64,000 nucleotides of DNA, from the NCBI RefSeq assembly GCF_037975245.1, contig NC_092573.1, positions 2,420,501 through 2,484,500 on the forward strand, in the 5' to 3' direction. Of the stretch, positions 34,781-47,399 are shown piece after piece; position 1 is the stretch's first letter, and every line of letters starts with the position of its first letter. Under the pieces are notes generated by a model. That model made no database searches. It was not told the DNA's origin and saw nothing but the letters and a program-made list of their open reading frames with translations. The position numbers and the translations under genes are program-made. Origin of the DNA: Apostichopus japonicus (Eukaryota > Echinodermata > Holothuroidea > Aspidochirotida > Stichopodidae).

Positions 34781-37700
34781 CAACTAAGTAAAAACGTTGA
34801 CCAACTACAACATGCTACAATGTTGGGTCAATGATATCGCCTTAAAAAAACGAAACAGTCTACAATTACGGAGGCGAGCCTGACCGGCTAGCAAGGTGAA
34901 GGAACTGCATGGGCGGGAACGATGGGAGGGGTGTGAGAGGGAGCATGCAGGGAACGATGAGATGAGGGGGGGGGGGTGCGCACCTGAGCATTTTGCGTTG
35001 TAAGAAGACACTAACTCGGAATAAGTGCTATTCAAACAGTGCTGGACTGCGGTATGACTTGCCTCGTGACCGTGAACAAGATCAAAATAAAAGTACAACA
35101 ATCATGAAAGCGAAACTGAGCAATGAAATTTTGTCAAAAAAACATATCTAACGGGTTCTTAGAAATCATTTTGTAACTAACAGATTATTTTTGTATTTCT
35201 TGCTTCTTGTTTCCTATTTCACTCTATATTCGTTAGTTGTGTTTTTTCCCTTTTGCTTATATTTGATATTATTATATTTTTGCGGATTACTTTTTTATTA
35301 TACTTTATTCTTTCTAATTGTGTTGTCGTGTTCACCTGCCAGTGTGTTGTAGCAGAGAGAATTCCTGCTTACGACTTATACAGTGAGTTTCAGTCAATCC
35401 TTTTAACAAGTCCGTCTAACTTTGAATAACTATATAAGCAGGGCCAGTGAATAAAGATTGAATCTGGAGCGGGGGGGGGGGGGAGGGGGCAGTGATATAC
35501 GTGTGGCTTTGAATTGAAGGAGAAAGTTAGCAAATCACCTCAAATCTTCCTCCAAATAGGAACCATATACGTGCATCCCGTACCACAGCAGATTAATTTT
35601 CGATTATCAAAAAGGGCACTTATAGGTTAAACTACCAAGTAACGAGAAAGAGCATTTATTACTTATGAAACATGACAAAGATGGAAAAGGGTACTTTTCA
35701 TTAACAAAACGTGACACTCCGAATTTCTGTAAAGAGGCATGTGCCCCCGGTGCCTGGACCGGGGAAAGGAAAGCTGTATAAGGCCATTACCCATTAAGTG
35801 GACATTTTTATCAACGTTTAGTTTCAGTATACCTCATAGTCCTTGAAGGATAGCTTACCTCGGGAAAATACACTATCTTTATACTAGACAGCTAAAATGG
35901 TCTGCTGACATCGTCTGTTGTGCACCTACAGAAATAAAATTGCCCCTGGGATGGACCTTAAACCTTCCTGGCGTTCTGTTACTTCTCCCCACTCCCCACC
36001 CCACCCACAACCACACCCGCCCCAAATTTGTAGGAGCTTCTACGCCAATGCCAATCCATACTCATTTGACACATCCTCAATCTTAATAAAATATTAAGAT
36101 GCTTGTATACACCGTTTAGATATACCTTGCAAGGTAATTGCGATGTGTAGTCAATTGCAGTAAGTTTTTGTGTCCCACAAAGCTATAACATAAGAACTTT
36201 GTTTCGTTCGTACATCCTGGAATTTTGTACCATTAATTTCATCTCACCTGTTGCTATTTTGGTGGAATTAACGTAACAGGTTATGTTTCATATAGTTAAT
36301 CTTTCCTTTCAATGCAACTATAACACCACCATATTTTTTGTAAAATTGAGTAGTTGAGAACAAGCGTGTATCTACATGTCGCTTCTTGAATTCAGCCACA
36401 TGTGCATAGCTCTTAATATTGGAAAGCTTTCCGCTTCGTGCACTGCACTATGATGTCAATCAATGAACCTTCGCCAACCTTCTGATTGTTTTCACACCAT
36501 GCTATTTACGACATGCGTAATTAATAGCCTAATTAACGCCCCAATTAATAGTACGATATCATTATTTCATTCCATTTAAATAAACTTGAAAATGGTAACG
36601 TCGTAATTAGTGTGTAGTCGTTATGAAGATTAAACTATAAATATTTACTCTCTGAAATAAAAAAATAGAAACCCACACTGAACAGCCTATGTTACTGATT
36701 GTATAATAACATACCAACAGAGGTGAACGTGAGGTTGTGAGGAGGAGTATTGGACTTACCCAACACTGAAAACTCGGAGACCACCCCCACCCCACCCCTT
36801 GCACACACACATACACCCAAATCTTCACCAATATGATAAATAAACACGCAAGTAGATGTTACACTTCTCTCCGGGGTTCTTGACTTAACTTGCAGGTAAG
36901 CTAATATGCATATGCACATATAGGTCTATATATATGTAGGCGAATAAATACGGGTTGTAAAAAATCTGATCTTTACTTTATGTTATTCTGCAAAACGATG
37001 CAATTGCATGGTGCCCACCCCTGTAACCCAGCTGTATCGAAAAGTCTTGACAATATACTAAACGGAATAACATCATGGCGAAAACACTTAGGAAGTCAAG
37101 TCAATAACTTCCCTTGCAAAGAATTGCCTCTGTAAATTGACTCAAAACATTTATGCTCGAAGGATTACGAAGCTCGCTGAACGGAATTAAATGTCTTTCT
37201 AAATGACCATCGTTACTACTCTAAAGCACTTTCCTATGTTAGGCATTCAATGAATGATTTTTATGAACTAATGCATGCGCCTTACAGCCGTTTCCTTGGC
37301 AACCATGAGATGACGTCTAAAGTCGAATGTTATGAAATTGATACAACACAGCGTACAAAATCTAAGAAATCTTCTTTTCTTTCTGTTTTTTTTACCCTCA
37401 TAAAACAACTATCGGATATTCATTCAGACTTTTCTTACTGATCGAGGGAGAACCAATTTTGACTTACAGCTCTTTTTAGTTCTGTTTTTATTTTATTTTT
37501 TAGATGTCTCTCGGTGATCCTCGGGGTGAGCTGCGGTTCAGTGGTTTGGTTTTATGCCTGAAGAGTTTAAAAAAGGCCGTGCATGACCAAACGATATTAC
37601 CTCCAAAAAAATGTATAGATAACCGCAACCGTTGCTGGTGTGAGCCTCAATTTCTGCTTCGAGGTCTTTTCCCTATTAATATAAAATAAAGGTTTGATAT

Positions 37701-40700
37701 TTTGGTGCCTTGCGGCGTTTCGTTCAATTATAAATCAGGTTTTCTAGTGTGGAAATAGTCAGTATACAACAACGGTATGCAACTTATATGTAACGAAGTT
37801 CGTTGATAAATTTAACATGATTTCATCGTCGATACCCTCGAAACTCATTTAAATAACAGAATAATAGAAAGGAAAATGCCTCTTGGTTTTCCTTCAATGA
37901 CGTCATCAAAATCTTCCTTAATATGAACAGAGAAAGAGAGAGAGGGACATTGAACCCGCGAAGAGTTCCCTAGCCGTTAGTTAGAGTCTGTTAGACAGCG
38001 GTCTAGCATTCACAGTTATATATAATTCACATGTCATGAACAGATTTGGGTACGACACCTGGGAGGTTGATATTAAGAACTCCATGAGAGCACGCACGCA
38101 CGCACGCACGCACACCATACGCATATACATTGTGGAACTAACATTATATGGACGCTGGTTGATGTTGTAAGCAACGTCACCTCTTTCCCGCCCAAAATGC
38201 AACCTCCCAATCCCAATATGCACCTTCATCACATCCATATGCATTTGAGTTTCAACAAACTCGAATGTTACTTCTTTTCTATAAAGCCAAAACAGATAAG
38301 ATTCATTGCGTTGCAAACCAAATAGCACGCATACCGGTACCGGCTTACACAGTATTGTAAAACCAGTTCTTAAATGTGCACACAGTGCCAATCTACTCTG
38401 TGGGGGGAAAAGGATTCGGTGGACTTTGTCGTTGCTATGATCTGAAGAAAATAAAAAGAAAGCGTTATCAGCTATTTCTTACAGCTTCTTTGGACCGAGC
38501 GACTGTAAGTAAAATTGGCGGGAACAGTGTCGGTTATAATTATAGGCTAGTGTTACACTGAATCACAGGCACCTATAATTTATCGATATCTTTTGTTTCC
38601 ATAAAAAAAAGATAGTGAAGAAAAAAAGTCACTTTAAGCTTCGTAGTAGTAACGGTACATTTTGAACATGGTGGAGAAAAAAAAAGACAATTATCGCTCT
38701 GTTATGGAAATACCATGATGCATTTCACTTCACTACATAATGACATCATCTCCTTAGAAAACATCTTTGAAATATTTTATTTGCAATATCTCTTCAAATT
38801 TTGTTCCCCGACCGTTCCATTATTGTCCTTAAATACTATTTAATGGCCCATTGGGGTTTACGTATAGCGATGTGAACTTCTTGAGATATAAATGTTTGGT
38901 TCAAATTGGAACCTTTAAGGCAGATTGCCAAAAAGCCCTTGCTTAATTTTAAAAACCGTTTAGGCAAATCAAAACACTTCACATCTGACTGTTGGCAAAA
39001 CTTGTAGACACCTGAAAGAAGCGCCTCCCTCTTCTATTGGCATATTTGATGAGATCTGCCTTTAAAAAAAAAATGTCTTTTTGCGACGGTAGAACCTCAA
39101 GCGTTAATTTGCGAAAAAGTCGTTAAAAGCATGTTTTGTTAGAAAAAAAAACTCAGCAAAGGTTGAACATTAGCTTCGCAAGCAGAAAGGTCAAAATAAT
39201 CGGTGTCTCTTTCCTTTCTTCCCTGCATGATCAAGTATATAAAGAAAATATGAAAGAGAGCGAAAGGAGAGAGATGTGGAGAGACAGAGAAGGGATAGAG
39301 AGAGACGAGCAGAAGGAAACATCCTATGAAATAAACTAGATCTCACTGAAGGTTACACACAGAGGTGTCTTGTTGTATTGAACAACGTGTGTGGCTTGGC
39401 ATTAATATATACACTTATGGAATCGTCGACTGCAGTCGTATACTTTGGACGAATTTATGTCACATCCTGATTTGTCGCAATATGGCAAACGTGCATGTTA
39501 GCACTTATGTGCGTAGAATATGGCACATTCTAGAACTACACTGCCGGAATGACAATATGGCGACACAGATTACTCAAAATGTTATCTAATATGCCATTTA
39601 AAATTTAAAATGCAAATCAATAATTGGCTATATATAGGAAAGGGGTTTGAACCATGCAGCGGCCTTAGGAATAGCCATGGGATATAAGTTCGAAATTGCT
39701 TGTCGCGGATCTCCTATGTAGTTGAGATGCTATAGGCAGAACTGACAACAGAGTACTGTACAAATAAATGTGTAGTGTAACTAGGTAGCTGTTACTCTAA
39801 AACTGGTGTAACTGGGACTCACATCTTAGTTTCCGTCATTCGATACAGGTAATTAAGCGACTTGGGGAGGAATTTCAAGGGACACCTCCGACCCTTTTGC
39901 TTCATTGTGTATAAGTGACGTGTAAGCAAAACTCAATAATAACGACAGAATTCTTTTTTCCTATATTCAAAGTTTGTTATCATTCATACCAGACATCCTT
40001 CGGTCACGTGGCAAAGAAACAATTACCTTTATTTGCTCCCCGAGCATCAAAGAGATGAACACGTCATCTGCCATGCGTAGAGAGACTAGAGGCAAACTTT
40101 ATACGCCCGTGCATAAACAATGTCATTTCCAGGTATGCACACGGCTCGTGAACTATATGACGAGCGGTTTGTACGATAGGGCCAAGTCATTTGCCACTTA
40201 CCACAAGAGCCTGTAAAAAAAAATATATAAAAAAAGAGAGAGAAAAATGGAAAGAAAGAAGGAAAGAGTGCACATGCGTCGGTATTGACTCGTCATTTCG
40301 CGCGGCTCGGAGGACAAAGTTAATCCATTTCAAAGGTAATCCGTAACTTAACTAATGGCAGCAAGCATTATTACTAATATTTACCCTTTGGGCGTTCAAT
40401 ATATGTATCCGTTGTAAATGAGTATATGTGGGCGGCTGCACTGGTGCTTCACACGGCCAGATGGCTAGGACATGCGCTCGAAAATCTTTTTCCTGACTAT
40501 AGGGAAGAAAGAAGGAAAAAAAGACAACCGGTTTGAGTTGTCAAACGCAGACACACCCGGTGCACGTATGCACCCCAAGGGCACGCATGTTGTTACGTCA
40601 GATATAGAAAAATATGACGAGACAGCTTCAAATTTAAGTATTCCAGTGTCGATGAATGCTATGAACTTTTCATCACGTCACAAAATAGCCAAACAGATTA

Positions 40701-41174
40701 ACATCTTACACACTGATATGCTAACTGCATAACGTACGTAATGATATAGCTAATACGTGCATGGGATCTTTCTAAAAAGCCACGTGACCATGCGAAAACT
40801 TCACCAAAACTGGCCGCCGCAGTACTGACAAGAAATGAGTTTTAAAAGGTAGTCTCTCGAAGTCCTCGAAGTAAGTTAAGTGTTTTTTTGCCCTTCACAA
40901 AGGGAGTGGAACCCTGTAATGAATAATATCGGTCTACTGGTTTCCCCTTAATCGTAAATCTGAAAGTTCATGACGACAATTTGCAAATTTTCTGTCTTTC
41001 TTCGTCACATGCCTTAGAAGAAGAGGGGCGACGGAGAAGAGATATTTGAGTCGAAGTAGCCTATAGGCTATGATCATGCTGCCAAGGGGATGTGTTCGGG
41101 TGGATGTATGGATTAAGGGATGTTCCTTAAGCGTTTACACTTATATATACTAATATTTTGTAAATATAACATGT
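34781..41174. other. Gene-poor stretch
   Basis: No exon supported. Simple sequence: polyG near 34965-34975 and 35470-35482, CACG tetranucleotides at 38091-38112, AGAG-rich purine stretch 39250-39310. ORFs here (for example 37981-38391 minus and 40472-40732 plus) have no recognisable motif. Confidence 0.5.
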
Positions 41175-41221
41175 TATATATATATATATAATATATATAT
41201 ATCTATATATATATCTATATA
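41175..41221. repeat. TA microsatellite abutting a mobile-element end
   Basis: Interrupted TA tract with two CTATA breaks, ending at the base before CAGGCGCGTATCCAGG. Confidence 0.9.
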
Positions 41222-42806
41222 CAGGCGCGTATCCAGGATTTTCTAACCCGGGGGGCGCGAATTACTATCTAAGCGGAGCGCCACCATCGGTCGGCGCGCA
41301 GCGTACAAGAAAATTTCTGGTTTTGATAACCCCCCCCCCCCCAGATCACCGGAAACGGCACTTCTCGGGCTTGAAATGACCAACCAGATGTACACTTTTG
41401 GCCTGAGAACCAAGTATTTCCTAATAGTTTTTTTTTTCATACATAACCTTTTTGAAGATTGTCAACCCGGCACACGTCATGTTCGACCTGATCGCATGTC
41501 CTGTGGGTCTTTGCTTTTGTAGGTGATTCTACGTCGCGGCCCACAATACCCGTCAGCCCCACTTTTCAAGGTTTTAAGCCCCAAATTTGTTCAGAATTTG
41601 AAAATTCACATTTCTCGTGAATAAACTCACTTCAAAACATACCCATAATGTTGTACAAAATTTCATCTATGGACAACCTAACAGACCGGTCAAAATTGCA
41701 CGAGTAGAGGGAAGTGTGATGCAGAATGTTGGTGAAGGAATTTTCGAAAATTCAGACACAGTTAATTTATTGGTGTACAAATATTAAACCTCTTATAACG
41801 GCTATTATAAAACTTGGTTGAAGGAAATGAAAAAATAGCAGATATTTCCGAAACCGAACACTACACACATAGGCGTAGGAGGCGCGGCGGCAGTGGCGGA
41901 GCTAGGGGTATTGGTCAGGAGGGGCGAGAATGGTCTGTAGGGGCGCTTTCGACACTATCTAAGCAGAGCGCCACCACTGGTTGGCGCGTAGCACACAGAC
42001 AAATTTTGAGTAAAGATACTCCCTAGATCGCCGGAAATGACCCTTTCAGGGCCTGGCTAATTTGCAGATAAACGAAGAATAGGGTGTCATCGCCAAATTA
42101 CACCAACAAAATGTGACAATTTTGGCCGAAAATGCCTCCCAGATCGCTGGAAATGGCACTACCCAGGACCATTTGTTAGCGCGAAGCGTACAAGCAAATT
42201 TTGGCCGAAAATGTCTCCCAGATCGCTGGAAATGACATATCCCAGGCCTTGTAAGTTGCATCTAAGCACTTTCTATTTTGAAATTACTTAGCGATATCAT
42301 TTAAAAAAAAATGCTGAATGGGGGGGGGGGGGCGGTCGCCCCCATCCCAAAATGCGTCATGTTCCCCGACGACACGGTCGAGTTCGAGACCAGCCACAGT
42401 TGGTTTCATAGCACAATTCTACACACGCGTTTTGATAGACCATATATAGTATATATATAGATCATTAGTGAGAGAGGAAAATGGAAACGTCAAAAAAATG
42501 GAGTTGTCGGTGTAAGGGGTAGGGTGAGGCACACTTTTACGAAATCATTGATCCGTCACTGGCATACTCTTCAGCGCTGTAATGATGTCACTGTTCCTCT
42601 TTCTCTTCCCGGTGTCTTCGCGTTTTTCTTTTACTCCCTCCTTTTCTCCTTCTTCTCTCTTTCTTCTTTTTCTTTTCCCTTCCTTCCTTCCTCTCCTCCT
42701 CCTCTTTTTCCCCTCTTTTTTTCCTTTTTTCTTCTCTTTTTTCCTTCTCTCCTCTTTTTCTTACCCGGGAGGCGCGCGCCCCCAACACCGCCCCCTGGGT
42801 ACGCAC

Positions 42807-42809
<3 letters not shown>
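41222..42809. mobile_element. Nested repeat element(s) bounded by inverted ends
   Basis: The left end CAGGCGCGTATCCAGG and the reverse complement of the right end, CAGGTGCGTACCCAGG, match at 13 of 16 bases, and both ends abut TA tracts. Inside, the word AGATCRCYGGAAA recurs at 41343, 42024, 42141 and 42220, accompanied by GGCGCGNAGC and ACAAGCAAATTTTGG-like words. A further hAT-like end CAGTGGCGGAGCTAGG occurs at 41891. A polypyrimidine tract fills 42595-42765. It may be one 1.6-kb element or several insertions; no transposase is visible. Confidence 0.6.
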
Positions 42810-42897
<88 letters not shown>

Positions 42898-42900
42898 TTT
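42810..42900. repeat. TA microsatellite
   Basis: About 40 uninterrupted TA units directly adjoining the right end of the element above, then ATATATTTATA. Confidence 0.95.
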
Positions 42901-43593
42901 ATAAAGCCTGCGAATGCATACGCCTAAATGTAAACCTAATTGTTGAAAATCATATGCATGCCGAGCCTGGTTTTGCATCACGGTTGTTTTGGCGCGCATA
43001 ATCTTTCTGATACGCCTTTAATCTCCAGATGGATGAAGATTTGTTGTTTTTTCTTGTTACATAGCTTTTAATACGTCTCTTCAAATATATAGCGATTGCA
43101 AGCCTTGATCCGAATGATTTTTAATAACAACGATCGTATGCAAATCTAATTAAACTGCTATTTCACTTCACTCAGTCTGATTAAATTTGTACAAGCGTAT
43201 ATGTCGAGTCGAAGCCTGCATGCACGGAACCATTTTAATTTTTAATAACTTATTATTTTTTTTATAAAAATTAGTAACCGTTATTGAGCATACATGAGGA
43301 AACATTGTTTGCCTTTACTATGGGCAATTTGCGTAACTGATGTCATAATATATATATATATATATAGTAGTGTACTAGGCCAATGGAGTGTATACAGCCG
43401 TCCGTATACAGCAGGTGGCGATATGTCAGGAGTATGCGATGCCGTGCGCACATTTATCATTATCAAGTCAACAATTCAATTATGGAAACCTTATAAATCA
43501 AATTAACAACTTGAACAGGACTGTTTAAAGGACGACTTTGACAGAATATCAATCGCTATAAGTCTTAGTCCAAGATTTTGTTTTTATTAAATG
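42901..43593. other. Unassigned stretch with short TA tract and CTCF-like motif
   Basis: Short TA tract at 43347-43366. ACAGCAGGTGGCGAT near 43408-43422 matches the CTCF core at about 13 of 15 positions. No gene. Confidence 0.4.
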
Positions 43594-43870
43594 GAGTGCT
43601 AGTAACGTTTTTATAGCTATTCCGGTTTTCAAAACATTCAGCTTCAAAATATATACTAAATCTATGGAATGCTCCTTTAAGGCTAAACTGATGATGACGT
43701 CGGCTCCTCAGTCCTGACCTAAAATATAAAAGTAATACTTTGTTTGTTTTTTTCTATTCTTATAACTCGACCAAAATCATGTTCTTTAAGCTTCACACGA
43801 ACCACATAACACCCTGGGATGACATTCAATACCGTTTGTCATTGAAAAAAATATAACTAGAGGTTTTCCC
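43594..43870 (+). repeat. Dispersed repeat R1, copy 1
   Basis: Starts near GTGCTAGTAACGTTTTTATAG and contains GGAATGCTCCTTTAAGGCT, GATGATGACGTCGGCTCCTC, CTCGACCAAAATCATGTTC and a TTTGTCATTG-like end. Shares these blocks in order with copies at 46781, 62950 and, inverted, 61231. Class unknown; no terminal repeats or ORF seen. Confidence 0.75.
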
Positions 43871-44097
43871 GGTTGAGTTTTCTTAAGTTTCAGCATAAAT
43901 GACAATTGTTTGACTTTTAAGCAAACTCCGCTGATGGAATACTGATATAAGGATTTTCTTAACAATAAATGTCCTTTTTCTCATTTTCTATATTGAACAA
44001 ATGATAAACTGACGTATAAAATTTCGTCCTTCGTTTCAACCGTCTCCAGTGTCGTTATCTCAGCGCGTAGGACATATCTTACTTTAATTTATATTAG

Positions 44098-44120
44098 TGA
44101 CGTCATCGTGACGTCACGTG
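44098..44120. promoter_or_regulatory. Two perfect CREs plus an E-box
   Basis: TGACGTCA occurs at 44098-44105 and 44109-44116, overlapping a CACGTG E-box at 44115-44120. No transcript or exon is identifiable beside it. Confidence 0.35.
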
Positions 44121-44149
44121 ATGCCACACGCCCTCGTTTATGCAGCGAA

Positions 44150-44226
44150 TTTGCAGCATTTACATATCGACTATACACACTACACATATATATATACCGT
44201 ATATACATATATATATCTACGATTCC

Positions 44227-44320
<94 letters not shown>

Positions 44321-44358
44321 TTATATATATATATATACATATATAGATAAGTATATAT
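44150..44358. repeat. TA microsatellite
   Basis: Main pure tract about 44230-44317 with interrupted TA flanks on both sides. Confidence 0.95.
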
Positions 44359-45700
44359 ATAAATACATAAAATAAAAGTGAACTAAAGACTAATTGTCGG
44401 CCGAGCTGCCATTAACGTCTGCGACCCAGTTTGATTGAGATATGATTATAATTTATGATTTATTCTCTACTTCATCAACCTCAAAACCGTGAAAATCATG
44501 AAGGCGGGAGACGGTCATACATCTTCCTAAAGAAGTATGATTGTATATAAACGAAGATCCCGTGAAGGTATTAATCACGTCAAAAGGTTTAACTGTGAAT
44601 CTATCAGAAGAAACGGCTTAGCATAATAGGTAGTCAAAGAAGTGACTATTGTGAAACTTAACTAGCCGCAACACGCAAAAGATGCAACCACAATTACGTA
44701 TAATTTAAAATCCGGTCAGCATATTGACGTTTTTGTAAAGTGGTTTATGATTAAAAAAAAAAATCTCCGCGGTGAACGACTAAAAAAAACGTAGTCTTGT
44801 TAAACTCGCGTTCTTGTAAAAGAGATGGCCTCAGCAAGCTTTCAGCAAGCTCGCGAGAAATCCCATGCGCAGGCGCAATACAGCATTTACTGTGATAAAT
44901 GCGTATGACCTTAACGAAACACCGAGAGCGCAATTTACGAGCGGAGCGTCTCAAATTGCTTTTAGTACCCTCTGGGAATAACTTTTCCAATTCCTAAATC
45001 CAGACTTAGCATCCACGCTTATTATTATTTTGAGCTGTTCGTCCCTGAGGTTTTTTACGGCTTGAGGGAAACAGGGACAGATAACAACAACATTCCTGGC
45101 TTGTGGTATTTATCACCCGTTCTTATACAAAACGACCCTCCGCTGTGTAATACAGTACAGCTGTGATTTATATCATCGCTGTCAGCATGCGCGCCAGTTT
45201 CGTCCCGCTGAAAGGCCCGTGATGGGGGGAGGAACCACCCACTAATGAGACGACGTTTTGCCAAGAAGGCTGCCATTGGTGGATAGCGTACATAAAATTA
45301 TGAACGCGACGTAGAAATAATGGCTGCCCTCGTATTGTACGAAGCATGTAATATTAATTTATCGAAGTTGTAAGGCTTTCATGTAGATGCTACTGTACCA
45401 GTATATGTCTATTCCATGAGGGAAATACCGCAATAGTATCACACATTTGAGCATCACCATGGTGTAAATGTATCTGTGCGTGTGTGCACGGCTGCTTACA
45501 TCGTTTCACAGGTGGTTTTCAAGTGTCTTCCTCTGGTTTAAATCTTCTACACTTTTGAATATTTCAGTGTCGCTACATCTGTTCATTGGTTTGCTTCTCT
45601 TGCATGTGTTCCATGTCAACTTGTACGTTGCTCATTTCTTTTGTTTTACTTCTTTCCTTTTGTTCCTCTTACGTGTACAGAAAATGAAACAAACATATAA
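44359..45700. other. Unassigned stretch
   Basis: No exon supported. Short minus-strand ORFs at 44751-44990 and 45055-45276 show no family motif. Confidence 0.5.
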
Positions 45701-45708
45701 TGAAGACA

Positions 45709-45848
45709 TATAAACAATATAACAAACAATATATCCATATAACAAACAATATAAACAATATAAACCATATAAACCATATAAACAATATAAACAATATAAA
45801 CAATTTAAACAATATAAACAATATAAACAATACAAACAATATAAATAT
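45709..45848. repeat. 9-bp tandem repeat ATAAACAAT
   Basis: About 15 imperfect copies of ATAAACAAT and variants (ATAACAAAC, ATAAACCAT). ORFs over it (INNINN or LFILFI) are repeat translations. Confidence 0.92.
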
Positions 45849-45915
45849 AAAGACAGAAGACATCAGGACTGATAGAAAATTGTAAAGTCTTTCAAAAATG
45901 TGTCTCCTCTTTGGA

Positions 45916-46531
45916 CAATGGTAGGCCTATGGTAGACAATGGTAGGCCTATGACTATGGTAGGCCTACGGTAGACAATGGTAGGCCTATGGTAGTCCCAT
46001 GGCCATGGTATGCCTTTGGTAGACAATGGTAGGCCTATGACAATGGTAGGCCTATGACAATGGTAGGCCTATGGTAGACAATGGTAGGCCTATGGTAGAC
46101 AATGGTAGGCCTACGGTAGACAATGGTAGGCCTATGGTAGACAATGGTAGGCCCATGACCATGGTATGCCTTTGGTAGACAATGGTAGGCCTATGACAAT
46201 GGTAGGCCTATGACAATGGTAGGCCTATGGTAGACAATGGTAGACCTATGACAATGGTAAGCCTATGGTAGACAATGGTAGACAATGGTAGGCCTATGGT
46301 AGACAATGGTAGGCCTATGGTAGACAATGGTAAGCCTATGACAATGGTAGGCCTATGGCAATGGTAGGTCTATGGTGGACAATGGTAGGCCTATGACAGT
46401 GGTAGGCCTATGGTAGAAAATGGTAGGCCTGTGACAATGGTTGGCCTATGGTAGACAATGGTAGGCCTATGGTAGGCAATGGTAGGCCAATGGCAATGGT
46501 AGGCCTTTGGTAGACAATGGTAGGCCTATAT
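45916..46531. repeat. TAGGCCTA minisatellite (17/21-bp units)
   Basis: About 30 units of two interleaved types, GGTAGGCCTATGGTAGACAAT (21 bp) and GGTAGGCCTATGACAAT (17 bp), with scattered point variants. Each unit carries the palindrome TAGGCCTA. Confidence 0.95.
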
Positions 46532-46780
46532 ATTGAAAGCTGTTTTTTTAAAAGAAAGAGTCTTTTTTTAAACTGTAAATTGCCCAAAGGTGGATCTTCT
46601 CCATGAGGTCAATTCATAAAATCGTTGGTCACTGTCAGGGTTAGGTGATGTAAGCTTTTTCTTTTTCTAACCACCTCAAAGTACAGCTTCAATGGATGAC
46701 TTTAGTCAGAAATTTAGTCTTAATATATTAGTCCTAGAACAACAACAAGAAAGAAAAGAAAATATGTAGGTGTTACAGTA

Positions 46781-47105
46781 AAGTCTCTTTATAAAGTTGT
46801 TCAGTTTTCCAAGATATTTTCACCTTTAAAATATGTTAAATATTTGCAATGCTCCCTTAAGGCTAACTTAAATATGACGTCAGCTCCTCGGTGCAGATCT
46901 CAATGTTAATTCATTGTATTATAATTCTGACATTCTCAACCAAAGCTTGTTCTTTCAACTTCACATAAGCAACATCTGTGGGTGACAATCGATGCCATTT
47001 CCCCTTGAAAATCATTGTAGCGCAATGTGTTTAATGTCATTTGAGGTCAATAAGGTCCTATCTTCCCCCATTAGGTTTTGTGCTGCATCTGTGTATTACA
47101 CTAAA
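46781..47105 (+). repeat. Dispersed repeat R1, copy 2
   Basis: Contains GCAATGCTCCCTTAAGGCT, ATATGACGTCAGCTCCTCGG, CTCAACCAAAGCTTGTTC and ATGTCATTTGAGGTCAA in the same order as copies 1 and 3, and is probably one of the longest copies. Confidence 0.75.
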
Positions 47106-47399
47106 TAATCCAGGCAAAAACAAGAGGGTAATTCATGCAACTGCAGATCTCATCTCCTCCATGATATAAGTGGGTTACCACTGAATGCATCTGGTTGATA
47201 TCTTTGTTAATAGGCTGGAATCCAGTATTTACGTCTTAGTTTAGTTTAGAGTAAAGAAAAGTATATGGAATCCTCAAAAATTAGGACCATTTAAAAGAAG
47301 GGGGGAACCACCAATGTTGTTTCATGCAAGGCATCAATTTTGGGCCAATTTCAGCTCTGACCTATATTGTCCTTTCAAACTAACTCTCAACATCCAAAA

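Noticed and set aside
37981-38391. 136-residue minus-strand ORF
   Set aside because: Composition and the embedded CACG repeat (RACVRA) suggest chance; no domain recognised.
45709-46531. CRISPR-like reading of the regular arrays
   Set aside because: These are head-to-tail mini/microsatellites without unique spacers, in a eukaryotic genome.
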